Below, piece by piece: positions 26,984 to 35,320 of a stretch of DNA of 64,000 bases. Source of the stretch: CADEEV01 sp032127875 (GTDB lineage Bacteria > Acidobacteriota > Vicinamibacteria > Fen-336); the NCBI GenBank assembly GCA_032127875.1, contig JAQBHI010000194.1, positions 1-64,000 on the forward strand, written 5' to 3'. Positions within the stretch are counted from its first letter, which is position 1. Each line of letters starts with the position of its first letter. The notes beneath the pieces are model-generated. The model saw only the letters and a list, made by a program, of their open reading frames with translations, was not told the origin of the DNA and did not search any database. The translations under genes and the position numbers were made by a program.

Positions 26984-27760
26984 GGACGACCGGTCGAAGT
27001 AGGCGACGAGGGCGGCGAGCAGGCCTTCAGCACTGGCAACTCCCGCGACGACACGGACGTCGAGCCCGCCGGCCTCGGCCGCCTCGCGCGTTACGGGACC
27101 GATCACGGCCGCTGGAAACGCGCGCCCTGAGGCTCCGGCGGCGGCTACGAAGCTGGCCACCGCCGAGGGCGAGGCGAACACCGCTATGTCGAACCCGTTC
27201 TTCAGGATACCGGGGAGTCTGGCGGCCAGATCCGGAGCCGGGCGGGTCCGATAGGCGACGACGGAGGCGACCCGAGCGCCCGCCTCGCGCAGGCCATCGG
27301 CGAGCACTTCGCGGCCGCGGTCCGAAACCGGGAGCAGGAAGCGCTCGCCGCTCACACCGCGGCTGCGGAACGCGGCCAGAAGCGCCTCCGCGCGGAAGTC
27401 CACCGCCGGCTCGAGAGCCACGCGTCCGTTGGGAAAGGCCTCGCGAAACGCCTTGCTCGTCGCCGCGCCGACGCTCGCGACGGCGATTCCCTGGCCCACG
27501 GACGCGCCGGCCAGGCCCAAGGCGGCGAGACGATTCGCGACGGCGCGCACGGCGTTGGCGCTGGTGAAGGCGAGCCAGTCGTAGTTGTGCAGCCGGGCCA
27601 GGGCGGCATCGAGCGGTCCGCAGGCCTCGGGTGGCTGGATCTCGATCAACGGCAGTTCCAGCACCTCGGCCCCGGCCTCGCGCAAGCGCGACGTGAGAGT
27701 CCGCGATTGTTCCGGACGGCGTGTCACCAGCACGCGCCGGCCCGCGAGCGGGCGGCTCAC
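26966..27760 (-). CDS. hemD: Uroporphyrinogen-III synthase
   Basis: 264 aa, two-lobed HemD fold: GRRVLVTRRPEQS at the start, FTSANAVRAV (first lobe), LLPVSDRGREVL and FASPSAVASF (second lobe), the usual diverged landmarks of this family. The GTG start overlaps the hemC stop (GTGA). Converts hydroxymethylbilane to uroporphyrinogen III. Confidence 0.93.
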   Translation of the reverse strand: MSRPLAGRRVLVTRRPEQSRTLTSRLREAGAEVLELPLIEIQPPEACGPLDAALARLHNYDWLAFTSANAVRAVANRLAALGLAGASVGQGIAVASVGAATSKAFREAFPNGRVALEPAVDFRAEALLAAFRSRGVSGERFLLPVSDRGREVLADGLREAGARVASVVAYRTRPAPDLAARLPGILKNGFDIAVFASPSAVASFVAAAGASGRAFPAAVIGPVTREAAEAGGLDVRVVAGVASAEGLLAALVAYFDRSSLTGGS

Positions 27761-28653
27761 GGCCCCAGCAGCTCGCTCGCGCCTCGAGCCAGCATCTCGT
27801 CGGCGAGGGCAGCGCCCAGATCGCGACCCCGACTGCCGCGTCGCTCGCCGCGCAGCAGCGCGCTGCCATCCTCTCTGGCTACGACGGCGCGCAGCCACAA
27901 CTGCGTCCCCTGCGCCTCGGCGAAGGCGCCGAGCGGCACGTTGCAGCCTCCGCCCAGGCCCTCGAGAAAGGCGCGCTCGGCTTCGACGGCCCATGCGGAC
28001 TCGGCGTGGTGCAACGCTTGCACGCTGGTAGCCACGCGCGCGTCTGCGTCGCGACACTCGAGCGCAATCGCCCCCTGCCCCGGAGCCGGCAGAATCAGGC
28101 TGGGATCGAGCCGCTCCGTGATTTCCGAGGCACGCCCGAGGCGCGTGATCCCGGCGCTGGCGAGCACGATCGCGTCGAAGCTGCCCTCGCGAAGCTTGCG
28201 CAGCCGGGTGTCGACGTTGCCACGCAGATCCGCGATGGCGAGCTCAGGGCGCGCCGCGAGCAACTGCGCGCGGCGGCGCAGACTGGTCGTCCCGATTCGC
28301 GAGCCGGCCGGAAGCTCGGCGAAGCGAGCGCCGTGTGCCGAAACCAGCGCGTCGCGCGGATCCGCGCGCTCCAGAACGGCGCACAAGACGAGCCCCCGGG
28401 GCAGGCTGACGGGAACGTCCTTCAGGCTGTGGACGGCGAGGTCGATCTCCTCGGCGAGCAGCGCCTCCTCGATCTCCTTCAGGAAGGCGCCCTTGCCACC
28501 CACCGATTCGAGCCGCCCCTCTACCCGATCGCCGGTTGTGGTGATGACGCGGATCTCCGCGGAGTGGCCGAGCGCGGCCAGCAGGGCCTTCACGTGCTCC
28601 GCCTGCCAGAGCGCCAGTGGGCTGCCCCGGCTACCGATCAGGAAGCCCTTCAC
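27757..28653 (-). CDS. hemC: Porphobilinogen deaminase
   Basis: 298 aa. SRGSPLALWQ N-terminus, DLAVHSLKDVP catalytic segment, TTSLRRRAQL, and the dipyrromethane-cofactor cysteine C237 in LGGGCNVPLG. Normal length. Its ATG overlaps the hemA stop by 4 bp. Confidence 0.97.
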   Translation of the reverse strand: MKGFLIGSRGSPLALWQAEHVKALLAALGHSAEIRVITTTGDRVEGRLESVGGKGAFLKEIEEALLAEEIDLAVHSLKDVPVSLPRGLVLCAVLERADPRDALVSAHGARFAELPAGSRIGTTSLRRRAQLLAARPELAIADLRGNVDTRLRKLREGSFDAIVLASAGITRLGRASEITERLDPSLILPAPGQGAIALECRDADARVATSVQALHHAESAWAVEAERAFLEGLGGGCNVPLGAFAEAQGTQLWLRAVVAREDGSALLRGERRGSRGRDLGAALADEMLARGASELLGP

Positions 28654-29898
28654 AGGCCCAGCAGCTTGCGCACGAACTCGATCGCCTCGGGCGCGTGGCC
28701 GTTCTTCGAGAGCTCCTTCAGCTGCGTGGTCGGGGCGTGCAGCAGCTTGTTCACGATCGCCGAGGTTGCCGCTTCCAGGGCCGCTTCCTGTTCGTCGTTC
28801 AGCACCCCGAGCTTCTTGCGGGCGCGCGCCAGCTCCTCGCGCCTTATCCTCTCAGCACGCTGGCGCAGCGCGCTGATGACCGGCGTGACGTCGAGGGTCT
28901 TCTGCCAGGAAAGGAACTCGCGAACCTCGTCCTCGACGATCGCTTCGGCGGCCGTGGCCTCCTTCTGGCGCTCGCGCAGGTTGGCCTCGGCCACCGACTT
29001 GAGGTCGTCGAGATCGTAGAGGAACACCCCGTCGAGCTTGCGCACCGAGGTCTCGATGTCCCTGGGCACGGCGATGTCGATCAGGAACAGCGGCCGGCTG
29101 CGGGACTCTCGCGCGCTCTCGACGTCCTCGCGGTGGATCACCAGGCCGCTGGCACCGGTGCCGCTGATCACGATGTCCGCCGTGGCCAGCTCGCCTCGCA
29201 GGCCCTCCAATGGGACGGCGCGGCCGCCTAGCGAAGCGGCGAGCTCTTCGGCCCGGCCGAAGCTGCGTCCACCCAGCACGGTCGCGCGGGCGCCGTTGCG
29301 CACCAGGTGTTTCGCCGCCAGCTCGCTCATCTTGCCCGCACCGACGATCAGGACGTGCCGCTCGCGCAGCGAGCCGAAGATCTTCCGGGCCAACTCCACC
29401 GCGACGTAGGACACCGACACCGCGTTCTCGCCGATCGCGGTTTCCGTGCGCGCGCTTGGCCGCCGCCAGGGAGCGATTGCGCAGGGCGTTCAGTGCCCCG
29501 CCCAGGCTCGCGGCCGCTTCGGCCGCCTGATAGGCGTCCTTCACCTGGCCCAGGATCTGCGGCTCGCCCAGAACCATCGAATCGAGGCTCGCCGCCACTC
29601 GAAACGCATGGCGGACCGCTGCCTCGCCCGAGATGCGGTAGAGGAACGGCTCGAGCTCCGCCGGCGGGCGGCCATGGAAGCTCGCGAAGAAGGCTGCAAT
29701 CGAATCGACGGGATCGCCTGCGCCGGCGCGGGCGTACACCTCGACGCGGTTGCAGGTGGAGAGAATCATCGCCTCCGAGAGCTGGGCCTCGGCCTTGACC
29801 CGCGCCAGCGCCTCGGCCAGGCGCTCTCGCGGCACAGCGAGCGCTTCGCGCACGGCCAGCGGCGCTGTCTTGTGACTCACGCCGACGACGACGATCAT
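28650..29898 (-). pseudogene. hemA: Glutamyl-tRNA reductase, frame broken by a small indel
   Basis: First enzyme of C5-pathway tetrapyrrole synthesis. Two frames together make a full-length protein: from the ATG at 29898 (VGVSHKTAP, STCNRVEVYA with the catalytic Cys, GEPQILGQVKDAY), then from about 29455 the second frame continues ARTETAIGENAV, GAGKMSELAAKHL (NADPH fold) and the dimerisation helix to the stop at 28650. The switch lies in the alternating CG run at 29446-29456: relative to an intact frame either two bases are missing or one is extra. Everything else is well conserved, so a sequencing or assembly error, or a very recent mutation, is likelier than old decay. Between ccsB and hemC in the heme run. 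Confidence 0.9.
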
Positions 29899-29902
29899 GC
29901 GC

Positions 29903-30718
29903 TCACGAAGCCGGCTGGGACGCGCCCGAGAGCAGCGTCATCCAGGCGAAGGTGAAGACGACGGCAGCGAAGCCCACGATCCCGAGCAGGGCGGCGCGCC
30001 GTCCCCCCCAGCCGGAACGCTTGCGGGCCGCTATCAGCGCGACGTAGATCAGCCACGCGATCGTGGCGCTCCACTCCTTCGCGTCCCAGGTCCAGTACAC
30101 GCCCTTGGCCGCCTTGCTCCACAGCACGCCGGTCACGATCGCGAGGGTGAGGAACGCGAAGCCTACGCTGACACTCAGCCCGCTGATGCTGTCGCAGTGC
30201 TCGAGGCTGGGGATCAGGTAGTAGAAGGCCTGCGGCGCGCGCGATTTCAGCTCACGCTCCTGAATCAGGTAGAAGACGCCCATCGCAAAGGCCACGAACA
30301 GCGCGCCGTAGCCGAGCAGCGCGAGTGTAGTGTGGATCGGCAGGAACAGGCTCTTCAGGATCGGGTCCTCGCGCTCGGTGGCGGGCGAGAGCGTCGCGAC
30401 CAGGACGAATGCAAAGGCCATCGGATAGACCGCCAGGCCGAGCGCATCCATGCGCGTGCGCACGTACGCCGCAAGAAATGCGAGCACCGTGGTCCAGGCC
30501 AGGAACGAGGCGCCGTCGTGCAGGCCCACGATGGGAAAGTGGCCGACTTCATTCCAGCGCTGTGCGAGGCTGGCCGTGTGCAGAGCGAAGCCCGCGAGCG
30601 TTGCCGTGACGCTCCAGGTGCTGAGCAATCGTCGGCGCGTGAGAGCATGCAGCAACACTTGGAGCGCACCCACGGCATACAGCCCAAGCGTTACGAGAAG
30701 ATAGATGCGCGCGTTCAT
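29903..30718 (-). CDS. ccsB: Cytochrome c assembly protein (CcsB/CcmC family)
   Basis: 271-aa polytopic protein, about eight membrane helices. Heme-handling histidines are in GHFPIVGLHDG (60-69) and PIHTTLALLGY (about 128-138), with the tryptophan-rich WxWDxKEW motif at 209-216. The start is the ATG at 30718; the longer upstream frame is unsupported. A ccsB-type gene directly before hemA (4-bp gap) is typical for deltaproteobacteria and relatives. No ccsA/ResB partner is in this window. Confidence 0.92.
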   Translation of the reverse strand: MNARIYLLVTLGLYAVGALQVLLHALTRRRLLSTWSVTATLAGFALHTASLAQRWNEVGHFPIVGLHDGASFLAWTTVLAFLAAYVRTRMDALGLAVYPMAFAFVLVATLSPATEREDPILKSLFLPIHTTLALLGYGALFVAFAMGVFYLIQERELKSRAPQAFYYLIPSLEHCDSISGLSVSVGFAFLTLAIVTGVLWSKAAKGVYWTWDAKEWSATIAWLIYVALIAARKRSGWGGRRAALLGIVGFAAVVFTFAWMTLLSGASQPAS

Positions 30719-30776
30719 GGCCGCCTCTCGACACGGTAGCACAGGAGGCGGCGGCCGCGCGGGGGCCGGAACGGCT

Positions 30777-31145
30777 TCAGGGCGCCAAGTCCTCGCGTCC
30801 CACGTCGCACGGAATGAATCGGCTCCAGTGCGGGAGCACGCGCCGGCCGCGGGGATCGGCGAGACCGGAAACGACGACGAAGTGCCAGACGTCGGCTCGC
30901 ATCGGACGCGCCGGCTCGAAGACCACGAGCCGCGCATCCCCCCACAGCGCGAGCCGTCCCGGCACCGGCCCATCCTCGTCCTGAATCCGCAGCGTCTGGG
31001 CGCTGAGCGTGCGCGGATCCACGGCGGTCGACACGCGTACGGCGACCGGCGCGTCCCGGAACACCCCCGTGGCGCCGTCCCACGGGTCCACGTAGACCAC
31101 CTTCGGCGGGCGCGTCAGGTCCTCGAGCTCTCGCACCAGCCTCAC
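30777..31145 (-). CDS. Ig-like (Big_5/SbsA) domain protein
   Basis: 122 aa. A single domain of the SbsA Ig-like type: VYVDPWDGATGV, PVAVRVSTAVDPRTL, then a LVVFEPARPM and WHFVVVSGLADPRG ending. No signal peptide or lipobox is visible from the GTG start, which overlaps the stop of the pilin-like gene (GTGA). The coupling suggests it acts with the pilin, perhaps as a fibre- or surface-associated piece. Confidence 0.72.
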   Translation of the reverse strand: MRLVRELEDLTRPPKVVYVDPWDGATGVFRDAPVAVRVSTAVDPRTLSAQTLRIQDEDGPVPGRLALWGDARLVVFEPARPMRADVWHFVVVSGLADPRGRRVLPHWSRFIPCDVGREDLAP

Positions 31146-31717
31146 CGCTCCCTCCAGATCCTGCCGCGGCAGATCAGGACGCTGACCCGGGCCGTGCTCG
31201 GCGAGACGCGCACGGCCGCTTGTTGTCCGACGCCCGCTAGGTAGAACGAGCCCGGGCTGGCAGTGCCCATGGGCGAGAAGGAGATCATGTTGGAGCGCCC
31301 GAAGCGGATCGGGTCGTCGGTCGAGAGCGTGCCCCGGTCCGGCGGCACGGCGGGGACGCCCGGGTTGATCGCGACGCGTACGTCCGGCGCGCCATTCGTG
31401 AGCAGGAACGGTCCAGCCACCCGAGTGTCCACGCCCCGCGCGATATCGACACTCAGCACGCCGTTGAAATTCCCATCCTCGTACACGCTGTAGTAAGTGA
31501 TGCCGGAGCGCACCTCGAAGCGAATTGCGGTCGAGACGTTCGAGCGTACGGCCCGCGAACGGGCGAGCAGGAACTGCTGCTTGAACTGACGCGCGACGCC
31601 GAGGAGCTGCGCGTCCACGGAGTAGGCCCTGAGCGTGGGCGCCGCGACCGCGGCCAGCGTCATGAAAATCGCCATCGCCACGATCATCTCGACCAGCGAA
31701 TAGCCCTTGTCCTTCAT
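31142..31717 (-). CDS. GspH/FimT-type minor pseudopilin
   Basis: 191 aa. Prepilin leader MKDKG followed by YSLVEM, so cleavage after G5 leaves E5 of the mature protein, then a long hydrophobic helix (about 9-32). The C-terminal part (SFSPMGTASPG, SPSTARVSV) is typical of GspH/FimT minor pilins. No other pilus gene is in the window except the coupled Ig-like protein. Confidence 0.9.
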   Translation of the reverse strand: MKDKGYSLVEMIVAMAIFMTLAAVAAPTLRAYSVDAQLLGVARQFKQQFLLARSRAVRSNVSTAIRFEVRSGITYYSVYEDGNFNGVLSVDIARGVDTRVAGPFLLTNGAPDVRVAINPGVPAVPPDRGTLSTDDPIRFGRSNMISFSPMGTASPGSFYLAGVGQQAAVRVSPSTARVSVLICRGRIWRER

Positions 31718-31798
31718 CGTGCCGCCCCCTCGCTTTCTGTTCTAGGCAAAGCGGAGGCGGCGGCAAGACGCCTGCCGCCGCCCCCGAATCGCCTGACA

Positions 31799-32122
31799 CT
31801 AACGGCTGGCGCTCTTGGGCGCGTCGCCGGTGGTGATGTGAGCTTCGAGCTTGCCGAAGTTCTTCTCGCCGATCCCCTTGACGTTCATCAGCTCCTGAGC
31901 CGACTTGAAGCCGCCGCTCTTCTGGCGGTACTCCACGATACGGCTTGCGAGCGCGTCGCCGACGCCGGGCAGCGAGGCGAGCTGCTCGACCGTGGCGGTA
32001 TTCAGGTTGACCTTGCCCTGGGGGGCGGCCTTGGAGGACGCCGCGAAGGCGGTGCCCGAGGAGGCGAGAACGGCAACGGCGATGGCCAGCGTGGCCGCGA
32101 CGACACGAAGTGACTTGCGCAT
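31799..32122 (-). CDS. ComEA-like helix-hairpin-helix secreted protein
   Basis: 107 aa: Sec signal (ending AFAAS), then a tandem HhH domain with VNLNTATVEQLASLPGVGDALASRI and GGFKSAQELMNVKGIG. This is the DNA-binding core of ComEA, but without the membrane anchor of B. subtilis ComEA, as in Gram-negative periplasmic versions. The start at 32122 has a GGGAGAAG site upstream. A role in DNA uptake is possible; close to an orphan pilin. Confidence 0.85.
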   Translation of the reverse strand: MRKSLRVVAATLAIAVAVLASSGTAFAASSKAAPQGKVNLNTATVEQLASLPGVGDALASRIVEYRQKSGGFKSAQELMNVKGIGEKNFGKLEAHITTGDAPKSASR

Positions 32123-32450
32123 GATTCTTCTCCCTTTTTCTATCGATCGGTTTCTAGTTCCGGCGCCGGCCCCCGTCTCTCCCTCGGGAACCGGCGCCGG
32201 TCCGTCACACACGACGGCACCTAGAGCAAGGCCGGTGCCGTGAGCGTGCCAGCGCGAGCAAGCGACTGCAGTATCGAGAGTTAGCGTCGGAGAGGACGGA
32301 TCACGGGCTGATGCTGCGGACCGGGCGATCGACAAGGCAGCTTGTCAGCCCCGGAGGCGCTCCTGCGCGCCCGTCCGCCTCCCTCGCGCGCGGAGCCGCT
32401 TGTCAAGCGGACTTGTCAGCGACAAGCACGGGCCGGCGCGGCGGATGCTT
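32123..32450. other. Gene-free interval with inverted repeats
   Basis: 328 bp with no supportable gene. It holds two copies of the 10-bp palindrome CCGGCGCCGG (32160-32169 and 32191-32200) and a stem GCTTGTC/GACAAGC (32398-32404 and 32421-32427) directly downstream of the NYN gene; CTTGTCAGC occurs twice (32341-32349, 32412-32420). The last stem may help end the NYN transcript; there is no U-tract. Confidence 0.5.
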
Positions 32451-32924
32451 CTAGTCTTCTTTTTCTTCGCGCTCGAAGCGGCGGAGCCAGCCCTCGACAT
32501 CGTCCTCGCGCTCAGGCTTGTCGGCTCCCTCCAGCCGCCCGCGCGGTTGCTTGCGCTCAGCGGCATTCCACTCGTGCGCGCGCAGCACCGAGGCGCCCAG
32601 CGTCCGACAGTAGGAATAGAGGGCCTTGTCCGAAGTCACCACGACGATCTCGGCGGGACGCACCGATCGTTCCACGAGCTCCCGGATCACCGTGTCGGCG
32701 TCCTGCCCAGGCGGGGGCACACGCAGGCTGAGCGGCCCGAGGTCCTGCGCAGCAAACTCGGCGCGCAGCGGCGGGCCATCGAAAACCAGCGTTGCCCGCA
32801 CGTTCTTGGCGCGGCAGAAGGACGCCACGCGCCGCACCACCTCGGCGCGACCGTCGTCGTCGCGGCGCGGACCGCCCCAGGAGCCGAGCAGGTTGTTGCC
32901 GTCGATGAGGTAGGGCGCGCTAGA
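32451..32924 (-). CDS. NYN-domain (YacP-like) putative RNase, start unclear
   Basis: About 155 aa with YLIDGNNLLG, a VFDGPP segment, PPGQDADTVI and VVTSDKALYSYC: the acidic pocket of NYN/PIN-like nucleases of the YacP (Rae1) type. The frame has no ATG, GTG or TTG near the expected N-terminus; the only ATG is 120 bp upstream, deep inside the zinc-ribbon gene in another frame. The first plausible codons lie across the TAG of that gene. Either a non-standard start, translational coupling, or a base error applies. The end is well supported. Confidence 0.7.
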   Translation of the reverse strand, partial: SSAPYLIDGNNLLGSWGGPRRDDDGRAEVVRRVASFCRAKNVRATLVFDGPPLRAEFAAQDLGPLSLRVPPPGQDADTVIRELVERSVRPAEIVVVTSDKALYSYCRTLGASVLRAHEWNAAERKQPRGRLEGADKPEREDDVEGWLRRFEREEKED

Positions 32925-33252
32925 CCCCCAGCAGCTTGCGCAGCAGGCCCTTGTTCGGGTCGGCCTTGCGGAGCAGCAGCTGCTCCAGTTCGTTCGCGTC
33001 CAGCCAGAGTCCTTCGCAGAACGTGCAGCGGTCGATGCTGATGCCATCCAGCAACTCCTCGCGCAACTCGTGGCCGCATTTCGGGCACTTCATGAAGTGC
33101 AACTCGCGCAGCCGCTTCCGCTCGGACTCCTGTTCTTGCGCGGCGCGAGCTGCCTCGCGCTTCTGGCGCTCGTGATGGGTCTTTTCGATCAGTTCCTTTT
33201 CGTTCTTCAGGAACCACTCGTCTTCACGCTGTCGGCCCGTTTCGTCCTGCAA
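32920..33252 (-). CDS. zf-TFIIB zinc-ribbon protein
   Basis: 110 aa. Charged, coiled N-terminal half (about 1-50), then a zinc ribbon MKCPKCGHEL ... CTFCEGLWLDANELEQLL, the signature of the zf-TFIIB family of unknown function. Divergent from the DUF4388 gene, adjacent to the NYN gene. Confidence 0.85.
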   Translation of the reverse strand: MQDETGRQREDEWFLKNEKELIEKTHHERQKREAARAAQEQESERKRLRELHFMKCPKCGHELREELLDGISIDRCTFCEGLWLDANELEQLLLRKADPNKGLLRKLLGV

Positions 33253-33390
33253 GCAAGCCTCCCGCTCCAGAGCTTCGGCGAGTCTAGTCGCGCCTCCTCG
33301 GAAGTGTCAAAGCCCATGTTAATATGTTCATCATAAAGGCGATCCGGCCCGTTGCCGAGGGACGGGAAAGGTGGGCCGCCGGGAGGATGG

Positions 33391-35319
33391 ATGGCGGACG
33401 CGTTCCCCTTGAGCGGCGAGATCGACGCCAAGGCGTTCCCCTTTCTTCTCGCCCACCTGCACCGGCGGGGCGCCACGGGATCCTTGAAGGTCGACGGGCC
33501 CTCCTACCAGAAGGCAGTCTACTTCCGCGGCGGACGCATCCTATTCGGCTCCTCGAACGACCCCAAGGACCAGCTCGGGGCGATCTTGATCGAGACGGGG
33601 CGCATTTCCCCCGAGCAACTCGAGGAAGTGAGCGCCAAGGTGGGACCGGGCAGCCCGCTCGCCAAGGTGCTCGCCGAAAGCGGCTTCGTGAACCAGCGCG
33701 AGCTGTCCGAGGCCGCGCGCACAAAGGTGGAGCGCATCCTGGCCGACGTGCTCTCCTACGACACGGGCTCGTTCGAGTTCGAAGACGGCGTGCTGCCCAA
33801 GGGCGCGGTCGATTTGAAGCTCGCCACCGAGCGACTGATCGTAGCTGCGGTGCGCCGGATCACGGATCGCGGCTTCGTCCTGCGCCACATCGAGGCCCTC
33901 GACGTGGTGCTGGTGCAGACCGCTGACGCGGGAGCGAAGCTCGCCGAACTCGATGCCGACATGACGGTGCTGTCTCAACGCTTCGACGGCAAGCGCAACC
34001 TCAAAGACGCGGCGGCAGACGCGCGGCTCGATGAGTTCGACGCGGCGAAGATCTGCTGTGCCCTGCTCTTTCTCGGCCTCGTACAGCGACCCCGGCCCGG
34101 GGAGGCCGAGAGCACGGCCGATTCACCTGTGCTGTTCGTGCCGGGCGATCTCGGCGCGGAGTTGGACCTGGGCGACCAGGCGCGGCTGGCGCTCGATGAC
34201 CCCGGCGCCCGCGACGCCAAGTCGGACGCCACCCTGCTTCTGACCGAGCCACCCGATTTCGGGAAGGCGGAGGACCCCGACACAGCGCCTCCAGGCCTGC
34301 TCGAGCCTCCGTTCCCGCCGCTGGCTCCCATGGTCGAGCCGCCAATACCCCCGCGGCGGCCGGCCCCGGCTGGCGCAGTTCCCGCGCCAGTTCCAGTGTC
34401 CCCTGCGACGGCCATCAGCAAGCCCGAACTGGCGACCATGATCCTGCCTGGCCTCGGCCAGCGGTCGGCAGCGACCGACTTCCTCGGTGCGCAATCCTCG
34501 ATCGAGGCGGACGAAGGGCCCGACGCCCGGCCGCCGGCAAAGCCGACTCCGCCGAGCAAGGAGGATCTGGCGGCGCTCGACGCGCTGCTGAACGCTCGCC
34601 ACGTCGAAGGGCCTTTGGCGCCGCTCGAAAAGGCCGTGACGCGCGCTAGCGACGCCCGCTGGGAACCTCGCTTCGGAGGCGGCGGAAGAAGGATCGCTCC
34701 TGCCCAAGGCGGCCGAGGCAAACTGTTAGGGGCCGTCGCGCTGCTCGCCCTCGCGACCACCGCCGGCTCCTGGTTCTTCCTGCCCGGCCCCCAGGGTTCC
34801 GCCACGGCGCCGAGCCTGCCTCCGACGACCCTCACGCGCGTGACGAGCACGGCGCCACCGGCGCCAGCGACTCTCGCCGCGGAGCCTGCAGCCACGCCAG
34901 CGCCAAGCATGCCGGCCGCAACGACGCTCCCGCCGCCCGAGCCGGCGCCGGCCACCAACCCTCCCCGAGGCCAGGGCTCCGTTTCGCTCGGCGACGCGCG
35001 TGCCGCCCTGCGCAGAGGCGAGTTCGTCGAAGCGGCACGCGGGTTCGGGACGAACATCCGCGCGGCTCACGGTTCCTACACCGTTCAACTGCTGGTGGCG
35101 TGCGCCGACGACACCGTATCGAAGGCTGTGCAGGCCGTGCCCGCTCCCGATCTCTTCATCGTCCCGGTGAGCTACAAGGGCCGGAGCTGCTATCGCATGT
35201 GCTGGGGCCTGTACGACGACGAAGCGCGGGCGCATGCCGGTGTCGCGTCGGTGCCCGAGTACTTCCGCAAGGGCGGCGCTGCGCCCAAGGCCGTCTCGGC
35301 GGCCTCCATCCTGCCCTGA
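33391..35319 (+). CDS. DUF4388 (PATAN-like) protein with TM helix and SPOR-like C-terminus
   Basis: 642 aa. Start at the ATG at 33391 behind GGGAGG (33381-33386). Residues about 4-110 form a DUF4388 domain (GATGSLKVDGP, VYFRGGRILFGSSND), followed by a second helical sensor-like part to about 235. A long proline/alanine-rich linker leads to a membrane helix at about 443-463, another P/A-rich stretch outside, and a C-terminal domain from about 535 (YTVQLLVAC, SYKGRSCYRMCWGLY, PEYFRKGG) that resembles a SPOR domain. Topology suggests a cytoplasmic sensing part joined to a periplasmic peptidoglycan-touching end. Followed immediately by the peptidase gene. Confidence 0.8.
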   Translation: MADAFPLSGEIDAKAFPFLLAHLHRRGATGSLKVDGPSYQKAVYFRGGRILFGSSNDPKDQLGAILIETGRISPEQLEEVSAKVGPGSPLAKVLAESGFVNQRELSEAARTKVERILADVLSYDTGSFEFEDGVLPKGAVDLKLATERLIVAAVRRITDRGFVLRHIEALDVVLVQTADAGAKLAELDADMTVLSQRFDGKRNLKDAAADARLDEFDAAKICCALLFLGLVQRPRPGEAESTADSPVLFVPGDLGAELDLGDQARLALDDPGARDAKSDATLLLTEPPDFGKAEDPDTAPPGLLEPPFPPLAPMVEPPIPPRRPAPAGAVPAPVPVSPATAISKPELATMILPGLGQRSAATDFLGAQSSIEADEGPDARPPAKPTPPSKEDLAALDALLNARHVEGPLAPLEKAVTRASDARWEPRFGGGGRRIAPAQGGRGKLLGAVALLALATTAGSWFFLPGPQGSATAPSLPPTTLTRVTSTAPPAPATLAAEPAATPAPSMPAATTLPPPEPAPATNPPRGQGSVSLGDARAALRRGEFVEAARGFGTNIRAAHGSYTVQLLVACADDTVSKAVQAVPAPDLFIVPVSYKGRSCYRMCWGLYDDEARAHAGVASVPEYFRKGGAAPKAVSAASILP

Positions 35320-35320
35320 C

